DNA of 8,906 bases, taken from NCBI GenBank assembly GCA_014378185.1, contig JACMOE010000379.1:1-8906 (forward strand), given 5' to 3'. Positions 4,186-8,906 of the stretch are shown here, piece after piece. The translations under genes and the position numbers were made by a program. The number at the start of each line of letters is the position of its first letter. Positions within the stretch are counted from its first letter, which is position 1. The notes beneath the pieces are model-generated. The model was not told the origin of the DNA and did not search any database. It saw only the letters and a program-made list of their open reading frames with translations. Source of the DNA: Gemmatimonadaceae bacterium (GTDB lineage: Bacteria; Gemmatimonadota; Gemmatimonadetes; Gemmatimonadales; Gemmatimonadaceae).

Positions 4186-6765
4186 TCAGAAAGGAGCCCT
4201 TGCCGAGAACCACGCTGGCGTGGCTAACCAGCTTTCGCCCACGTCACCAATTGGCGCACCTGGCGGCGCGCCGGCAAGCACCGCCATGCTCGCGACCTCG
4301 GCCGGATTTTCCAGCAGGCGCTTGATGTCCGTCGCCAGCAGCACGTGTTGCGCGGCATCAGCCTCCGTCTTGCCCGACTCGCTTTTGAGGCGAGCGGCCA
4401 GTCGCTGCAGCTTGATCGTTGCTACCGCCCGTACCTGCCCATTGCTCGAGCCGGTGGCGAGCCAGACCAGCCGGTTCACCAGTGCGCGCTCCGCCGCTCG
4501 CCGGACCTCCGCTTCGTACGCAGAGTTCGTTGCCGCATCGAACGTCGCGCGCGTGAGGCGATCGATCACCTCCTCGAGCCCTGGCAGCGCAGGATCGACG
4601 GCGTGCTGGGCCACGATGCGCGACGCACGGTCGAGCTGGAGCATGAAGCCGATCGTGACATCCGACGCAATTGCGCCTGGAGCGATGGGATCGAATGCCT
4701 CACCCGTGGTGCGCGGAAACAGTTCGCGGTGCAGGCCGTACCCTGGTGGGCGCGGCGGAATGAGACCCAACACCTTCATTGGAATCACGAGCTCCGACGG
4801 CTTGAGCGTGGACGTGAGCGCATCGAGCGCCTTGCGCTGGTTGACGGCGCTTTCCCACTTGGTAGGCGTGCGACCGTCGCCGCGCATGGCGTACACGAAG
4901 TCCTGTCCGCCAAGCATCGACGACGTGGACTCCACTGCATAGCGATGGTACATGAAGATGGGCACCAGCGGCTCCTCGATCATCGTCATTGGCGCACCGG
5001 TGCGAATGGTCTGCTCGCCAATGCGATTCAGCGCGGATCGTCGCACCTTCATGAGGCGCGTGAGTTCGTCCGCCTGGTTGACGCCATTCGACCACTGATC
5101 GGCGCGCGGATGGATGTCGATGTCCTGGTTGGTGAAGTAGCGCAGGTCGGCGGTCCACGCGTCGTCGAGGATCCTGGCAAGTGGTGCTACCTCCAGCGTA
5201 CCTGGCGCAAATTGGCGATAGCCGTAGTTGATGGCGACCTTGTCCCAGTCGCCGATGCGCGCGGTGTATGCATGCGACAGGTCGATCGTGCCGTCGTCCT
5301 TCAGTGTCTCCAGCGGATGGGGGTAGTCCATCACGGAGATCCATCCGTTGCCGCTGTCGTAGTAGTTGTGCCCGAGTCCCAGGGTGTGCCCCACTTCGTG
5401 GGCGGCGAGCTGGCGGATGCGCGCCAGTGCTGTTTCGTAGAGGATGGCGGGCTTTTCACTGCCGGTGACGTACGGCGAGAGCAGCCCCTCGAAGATCAGG
5501 TAGTCCTGCCGGTCGCGCAGCGATCCGAGCGTGACAGTGGCCTTGATGATCTCGCCGGTACGCGGATCGGTGACCGTACCGCCGGAGCTCCAGCCGCGCG
5601 TGGACCGGTGCACCCAGTTGATCATGTTGTAGCGGATGTCCATGGGATCGGCGCCATCAGGCAGCACGTCCACCTTGAACGCATTCTTGAAACCGGCCAC
5701 TTCGAACGCCTGATTCCACCAGCTCGCGCCTTCGATCAGGGCCTTCCTCACATCCTCCGGCGCGCCGGAATCCACCCAGTATTGAATCGGCTTCACCGCT
5801 TCGCTCATCGCGGCCGCCGCATCCTTCTTCTCCAATCGATGGCGGCGCACGTAGTGCACCATCATCGGCTCGCCGATAGGCGTGCTGTAGTCCACGTAGT
5901 TGATGCCGCCGTAGCCGGCGCGCGGATCGTCATTGCGCGGCTTGTAATTGGCGTCCGGCAGTTCGACGAACGACGCATGCTCGCGGAGCGTGACCGCGTC
6001 CGGCGTGGGCGTGACGCTGGCGACGCTGCCTGAAAAGAGCCCGCCGCCAAAGCCACCGCCCTGTCGCGATCCAATGGGCTCGGGGCCCTGCGTGGGTCCC
6101 GCCGCGTTGCCACGAGCACCAGCGGGCTCGCTGGCGAACGTGAGGGTGACGTCGACCTCCGTGTTCTGCGGGAAGCCGCGCGTGTTGGGGAGAAATACTG
6201 CGCTGCGCGTGGGGTCCAGCCGCCAGACGCCAGGCCGCAACGCGCCGCCCGCACCATTCATGTCGCGCAGGAAGAACGGCGTCGCATCCACGAGTACGTG
6301 GTCCCCGGTTTCGGCCATCACGGTGAATCCCCACAGGATCGAGCGCGCAAACGACTCCTCCACTGACTTTCGCTCGCGCGGGTTGCTGCTGCTCGAGCGA
6401 AACGACTGGTTGGGCTGCACGAGCAGCACCTTGGGACCCACGCGCTGGAACAGCACGACCTTGCCCGCGCCGCCCGCGCCGCGATCGAGGCCGATGTCGT
6501 TGGAACCGAGTCCGGCCGAGAGCCCGGTAGTGAACAGGAACTCGGAGTCGAAGCGCGGAATCTCCAGCAGCAGCGAGCCGGTGCGCTCGTCCCAGTAGAG
6601 CGGGAAGTAGCCGTCGATCTTCCGTAGGCCTGTCGTGCGGTCAGCGATGGAGGGAGCGGATGCCGTGCGCGTTGAGGCGGGCTGCTGCGCAACGAGGCTT
6701 CGTGCGGCCGCGAACGCAATGAGCGCGGCAAGGAGTGATCTGACAGAATTCATGAGTGACGGCAT
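4186..6765 (-). CDS. Secreted zinc metalloprotease, DUF5117/DUF4953 zincin family
   Basis: This is an 859-residue protein with an N-terminal signal peptide (MNSVRSLLAALIAFAAARSLVA followed by QQPAS). The catalytic zinc site is HEVGHTLGLGH at residues 456-466, an HExxHxxGxxH metzincin-like motif: His456, His460 and His466 as ligands and Glu457 as the base. A Met-turn SVMDYPHP at about 477-484 follows. The N-terminal half (DGYFPLYWDERTGSLLLEIPRFDSEFLFTTGLSAGLGSNDIGLDRG, then VDVTLTFAS) matches the DUF5117-type region that precedes the DUF4953 zincin in this family. The protein should hydrolyse proteins or peptides outside the cytoplasm; its target is unknown. ATG 6765 and ATG 6753 are both possible starts and neither has a clear SD; the second gives a tidier signal peptide. 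It begins 30 bp after the allantoicase stop, so co-transcription is plausible although no functional link is evident. Confidence 0.92.
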   Translation of the reverse strand: MPSLMNSVRSLLAALIAFAAARSLVAQQPASTRTASAPSIADRTTGLRKIDGYFPLYWDERTGSLLLEIPRFDSEFLFTTGLSAGLGSNDIGLDRGAGGAGKVVLFQRVGPKVLLVQPNQSFRSSSSNPRERKSVEESFARSILWGFTVMAETGDHVLVDATPFFLRDMNGAGGALRPGVWRLDPTRSAVFLPNTRGFPQNTEVDVTLTFASEPAGARGNAAGPTQGPEPIGSRQGGGFGGGLFSGSVASVTPTPDAVTLREHASFVELPDANYKPRNDDPRAGYGGINYVDYSTPIGEPMMVHYVRRHRLEKKDAAAAMSEAVKPIQYWVDSGAPEDVRKALIEGASWWNQAFEVAGFKNAFKVDVLPDGADPMDIRYNMINWVHRSTRGWSSGGTVTDPRTGEIIKATVTLGSLRDRQDYLIFEGLLSPYVTGSEKPAILYETALARIRQLAAHEVGHTLGLGHNYYDSGNGWISVMDYPHPLETLKDDGTIDLSHAYTARIGDWDKVAINYGYRQFAPGTLEVAPLARILDDAWTADLRYFTNQDIDIHPRADQWSNGVNQADELTRLMKVRRSALNRIGEQTIRTGAPMTMIEEPLVPIFMYHRYAVESTSSMLGGQDFVYAMRGDGRTPTKWESAVNQRKALDALTSTLKPSELVIPMKVLGLIPPRPPGYGLHRELFPRTTGEAFDPIAPGAIASDVTIGFMLQLDRASRIVAQHAVDPALPGLEEVIDRLTRATFDAATNSAYEAEVRRAAERALVNRLVWLATGSSNGQVRAVATIKLQRLAARLKSESGKTEADAAQHVLLATDIKRLLENPAEVASMAVLAGAPPGAPIGDVGESWLATPAWFSARAPF

Positions 6766-6795
6766 GTGGCAGCGTGAATGTTAGGGTCATGGTGT

Positions 6796-7782
6796 TCAGG
6801 TGCGATGTCCGAAGGCCCGCAGGCGAGCAACGCCCCCATCGGGATAGATATTGAGCCGGAGATGCGTCGCCCCGATGACCGTGGAGACAGCCCACCGATG
6901 TCGGCCGTGCGGTTGCAACGTCGTCTCCGGCACGATCGTGGTCCATGGAAGTGCCGAGTCCACCAGCTGCTCGACACTGGCGCCGGGAAGACCGCATACC
7001 TCGATCATGCATGCGCCGGGCGCGTTGCCCTTGTAGTGATCGGTGTCCAGCTCCACACGCTCGATGGTGCCGGGACTGCCCAGACGTATGATCGTCCAGT
7101 CGTGGCCCGGGCCCCGCCTGCGCTGCGTTTCCCATCCGTTGCCCATGTGCGTGGATCGGCCGGGCAGGATGAGGTTCTGCCGATGGCCGAAGAACATGTC
7201 GCTACAGACCATGCTGAAGCCGCCATTCTCCAGCGCGGCCAGGTCGATGGATGCATCGCCGACTCCTTCCTGCATTGGCCGCACATCACCGTGCACGCGA
7301 AGCCGCGCCACGCCGCCATCCGGAAAGATATTGAGCCGAAGGTGCGTGAGCCGGCCGGCGTCCTTCGTCGCGAACAGGTTCCTGCTGTCACCCTTGAGCG
7401 GCACCTGGGGAAGAATCGTGCGCCAGACGGTGGACGGATGCATCAGGACGTCCACCGATGGCGTGCCCTCTACCTCGCACCCCTCGATGCTCGCGCCTTC
7501 GGGATAATTGCCGCGGAAGAACGCGGTATCGATGACGACACCGCACACCACGCCGGCCGCGCCAAGGTGGATGATGGCCCAGTCGAAACCGGGAGTGCGG
7601 CGGCGCCGGGTTTCCCACCCGTCCATCCACTTTCCGCGCTCGGTGTAGACGCCTTCGCGCCACTCCGCCGGCGTTGCCTTGAGCAGCGCCTCCTTGGGTG
7701 CGAAGAACTCGTCGTTCGCCGCGATGACCGTACCGCCGAGTGCTTCGGCGGCGAGATCGACGAGGTCCGTGAAGTCTGTCAT
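6796..7782 (-). CDS. alc: Allantoicase
   Basis: The 328-residue protein matches allantoicase (EC 3.5.3.4), a cytoplasmic enzyme that hydrolyses allantoate to ureidoglycolate and urea in purine-nitrogen recovery. The usual internal duplication is visible. GKWMDGWETRRRRTPGFDWAIIHLG near residue 50 is echoed by GNGWETQRRRGPGHDWTIIRLG near 215. THLRLNIFPDGGVARLRVHG near 146 is echoed by THLRLNIYPDGGVARLRAFG at 306-325. The N-terminus (DLVDLAAEALGGTVIAANDEFFAPKEALL) is also typical. The ATG at 7782 starts at the conserved N-terminus; no strong SD precedes it. It lies 25 bp downstream of an allantoinase remnant on the same strand, so the two steps allantoin to allantoate to ureidoglycolate were probably encoded as an operon before the upstream gene was cut. 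Confidence 0.96.
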   Translation of the reverse strand: MTDFTDLVDLAAEALGGTVIAANDEFFAPKEALLKATPAEWREGVYTERGKWMDGWETRRRRTPGFDWAIIHLGAAGVVCGVVIDTAFFRGNYPEGASIEGCEVEGTPSVDVLMHPSTVWRTILPQVPLKGDSRNLFATKDAGRLTHLRLNIFPDGGVARLRVHGDVRPMQEGVGDASIDLAALENGGFSMVCSDMFFGHRQNLILPGRSTHMGNGWETQRRRGPGHDWTIIRLGSPGTIERVELDTDHYKGNAPGACMIEVCGLPGASVEQLVDSALPWTTIVPETTLQPHGRHRWAVSTVIGATHLRLNIYPDGGVARLRAFGHRT

Positions 7783-7807
7783 CGTGCGAAGGCGTTGTCT
7801 GGAGGCG

Positions 7808-8014
7808 TCATTGTACGATCTGTCCCGGCAGGCTGGTTGTCACGATTCCCTCGCGAAAGACGGCGACGCCTCGAACGTACGTCGCTCGCACGGCTCCGGT
7901 GAGTGTGCGGCCATGATACGGCGTCAGCTGGTGTCGATGATACAGCACCAGCGAGTCCACGTCGACCGGGGCACCGGGGCTCCAGATGACAAGGTCGGCA
8001 TCGAATCCGGGGGC
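7808..8014 (-). pseudogene. allB: 3' fragment of allantoinase (allB), 5' end missing
   Basis: Translation on the - strand from about 8014 to the TGA at 7808-7810 gives 68 residues that match the C-terminus of allantoinase: APGFDADLVIWSPGAP, then LYHRHQLTPYHGRTLTGAVR and ATYVRGVAVFREG. This tail, including the HxLTPYxGR motif, is distinctive of the allantoinase/dihydroorotase-like amidohydrolases that convert allantoin to allantoate. A complete enzyme has about 450 residues, so roughly the first 380, with the whole metal site, are absent. Upstream of 8014 the frame stays open but loses similarity (WRLCS...), and within 70 bp a histidine kinase fragment starts on the other strand. The position 25 bp before allantoicase supports the identification. 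The truncation could be a true deletion or an assembly join. Confidence 0.85.
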
Positions 8015-8084
8015 GCTGCATAGTCGCCAACACAGCGAACAGGGCCCACAAGTCGTACGTTATCACACCCTCAGCTCCGGACCA
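8015..8084. other. Junction between two decapitated genes
   Basis: These ~70 bp separate the lost 5' end of allantoinase (- strand) from the lost 5' end of the histidine kinase (+ strand). Neither homology continues into it. On the - strand, 8066-8019 can be read from a GTG as VITYDLWALFAVLATM, which resembles the hydrophobic N-terminus of a small membrane protein, but it then runs out of frame over the allantoinase remnant. It may be a scrap of a third gene or chance. Confidence 0.6.
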
Positions 8085-8591
8085 CTCAACTTCGCGAAGG
8101 CCGGCGCCGGACGCATCGAATTTCGTGCTGAGCGGGTGGTGATCCGGCGCACACTCGATGCCGTGCGCGAAATGATCGCGCCGCAGGCCGAGGAAAAGGC
8201 GCTGCGGCTCGACTTTCCCGACGTGTCGCAGGAACTCTGCGCGGTGGCAGACGAGGATCGTACGCGGCAGATCCTGCTCAACCTGTTGGCCGACGCACTC
8301 AAGTTCACCGGCGCCGGTGGTCTCATCGCGCTGGAGGCGATTGGCATCGCAGGGGAGGTGCGCATCCCCATGCGGGACACCGGCATCGGCATTTCGGCCG
8401 CGAAGCTCGAGCAGATCTTCGAGCCGTTCGTCCAGGCCGAGCGGGCGTTGCGGCCGTCGGATCAGGGGGTGGGGTTGGGACTGGCGATCAGCCGACAACT
8501 GGCGCGCGCAATGGGCGGCAACCTTCGTGTGAAGAGTGAACTGGGTGCAGGTTCGACGTTCACGCTTATCCTGCCGCGCTGCCCCCTGTAG
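8085..8591 (+). pseudogene. Histidine kinase C-terminal fragment (end of HisKA plus HATPase domain)
   Basis: From LNFAKAGAGRIEF, which corresponds to the last helix of a HisKA dimerisation domain, this frame reads through a whole HATPase_c domain to a TAG at 8589-8591 (168 residues). The ATP-binding boxes are in order: RQILLNLLADALKFT (N box), RDTGIGIS (G1), IFEPFVQAE (F box) and GVGLGLAISRQLARAMGG (G2). The phospho-accepting His region, any sensor domain and a credible start are missing. The frame stays open upstream to 7986, but that stretch is antisense to the allantoinase tail. The N box has Asp where nearly all kinases have the Mg-coordinating Asn (NLLADA instead of NLLxNA). Truncation plus this change suggest a decaying gene, though a join to unrelated sequence could also explain the truncation. 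Confidence 0.82.
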
Positions 8592-8598
8592 GCGTTGA

Positions 8599-8717
8599 TC
8601 TCAAGCCTCAAGCCCCAAGCCTCGCGACTTCTCCCTCCCACGCTTCTACCTGCCGTTGAACAGCAGGTAGAAGCGTGGGAGCTGGGAGGCGCGAGGTTTG
8701 GGACTTGAGGCTTGAGA
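8599..8717. repeat. 119-bp imperfect inverted repeat (long hairpin)
   Basis: Two arms of about 55 bases pair around a 9-base loop (8654-8662). Perfect blocks are 8636-8653 with 8663-8680 (18 bp) and 8599-8612 with 8704-8717 (14 bp). The middle part (8614-8626 with 8690-8702) pairs except for one G-T wobble, and a bulged stretch lies at about 8627-8635. It begins 8 bases after the kinase stop and ends 17 bases before the stop of a gene on the other strand, so it separates two convergent genes. It could terminate both, but its size and internal CTCAAGCCTCAAG duplication look more like a non-coding repeat element. Confidence 0.88.
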
Positions 8718-8734
8718 AAACAACCGGCGATCAA

Positions 8735-8905
8735 TTACATGGTCGCGTTCATCAACGCTTTCACCGCATCCGCCATTGCCCTTACGCGGCTGGCGTCAGC
8801 CGCTCCACTGGCGTCGACATATAGCTGACCGGCAAGCACATCCAGCGCACTCCGGCGCCCCGTACCACTCATCCGCTCGGCATCATTCAGCGCGCTCGCA
8901 ATGGC
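8735..8905 (-). CDS. Unidentified protein, C-terminal end (5' part outside window)
   Basis: The - strand frame enters from the right edge and stops at a TAA at 8735-8737, giving 56 residues (AIASALNDAERMSGTG..., ending ADAVKALMNATM). It is rich in Ala with regular hydrophobic spacing, as in a C-terminal pair of helices, and codon use fits a real high-GC gene. I do not recognise the family. The long inverted repeat lies 17 bp past its stop. Confidence 0.6.
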   Translation of the reverse strand, partial: AIASALNDAERMSGTGRRSALDVLAGQLYVDASGAADASRVRAMADAVKALMNATM

Positions 8906-8906
8906 G

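Noticed and set aside
4345..6033. 562-residue open frame on the + strand opposite the metalloprotease
   Set aside because: It has Arg/His-rich composition and no recognisable domain and lies wholly antisense to a confident gene; such long antisense frames are common in high-GC DNA.
6778..7902. 374-residue + strand open frame
   Set aside because: It is antisense to allantoicase, which is identified with high confidence.
7779..8498. 239-residue - strand open frame spanning allantoicase start to kinase
   Set aside because: It is antisense to the HATPase domain and out of frame with the allantoinase tail; only the short 8019-8066 part was kept as a possible scrap.
8462..8734. 90-residue - strand open frame over the long inverted repeat
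   Set aside because: It crosses the hairpin and the antisense of the kinase G2 box, with no protein-like pattern.

Overview
The window is high-GC bacterial DNA packed with genes on both strands. The gene families present fit Gemmatimonadota or a related environmental lineage: a secreted DUF5117/DUF4953-type zincin, an exported single-cysteine MsrA, an allantoin-degrading pair, a YgiB/YgiC-like pair and a DUF1778/GNAT toxin-antitoxin module. This assignment is an inference from gene content; no rRNA or other phylogenetic marker is present.

Left part, + strand. The C-terminal end of an alpha/beta hydrolase (to 317) overlaps by an ATGA junction a PaaI-type hotdog thioesterase (314-748). A TacA/TacT-like toxin-antitoxin module follows (antitoxin 915-1217, GNAT toxin 1214-1732). 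Its toxin can only be read at full length from a CTG codon that overlaps the antitoxin stop. The module is bracketed by an exact 25-bp direct repeat and by several copies of a second, palindromic motif. One direct-repeat copy forms an arm of a strong hairpin between the convergent toxin and msrA genes.

Middle part, - strand, in transcription order: allantoinase remnant (8014-7808), allantoicase (7782-6796), large secreted zinc metalloprotease (6765-4186), small Tyr/Gly-rich lipoprotein (4098-3715), ATP-grasp glutathionylspermidine-synthase-like protein (3713-2574) and exported MsrA (2502-1876). The lipoprotein and ATP-grasp genes are one base apart and resemble the enterobacterial ygiB-ygiC pair. 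The lipoprotein ends in an Arg-Gly-Gly-Phe-Gly tail like that of YgiB.

Right part. The allantoinase has lost its 5' end, and so has a histidine kinase on the + strand (8085-8591). Their broken ends face each other across about 70 bp, so a rearrangement breakpoint, a decayed locus or an assembly join lies at about 8015-8084. A 119-bp near-perfect inverted repeat (8599-8717) separates the kinase remnant from the C-terminal end of an unidentified gene on the - strand (8905-8735).

The points most worth following are the YgiBC-like pair, the toxin with a CTG start inside flanking repeats, the double-truncation junction, and the long inverted repeat. No CRISPR array, tRNA, rRNA or transposase gene was seen.
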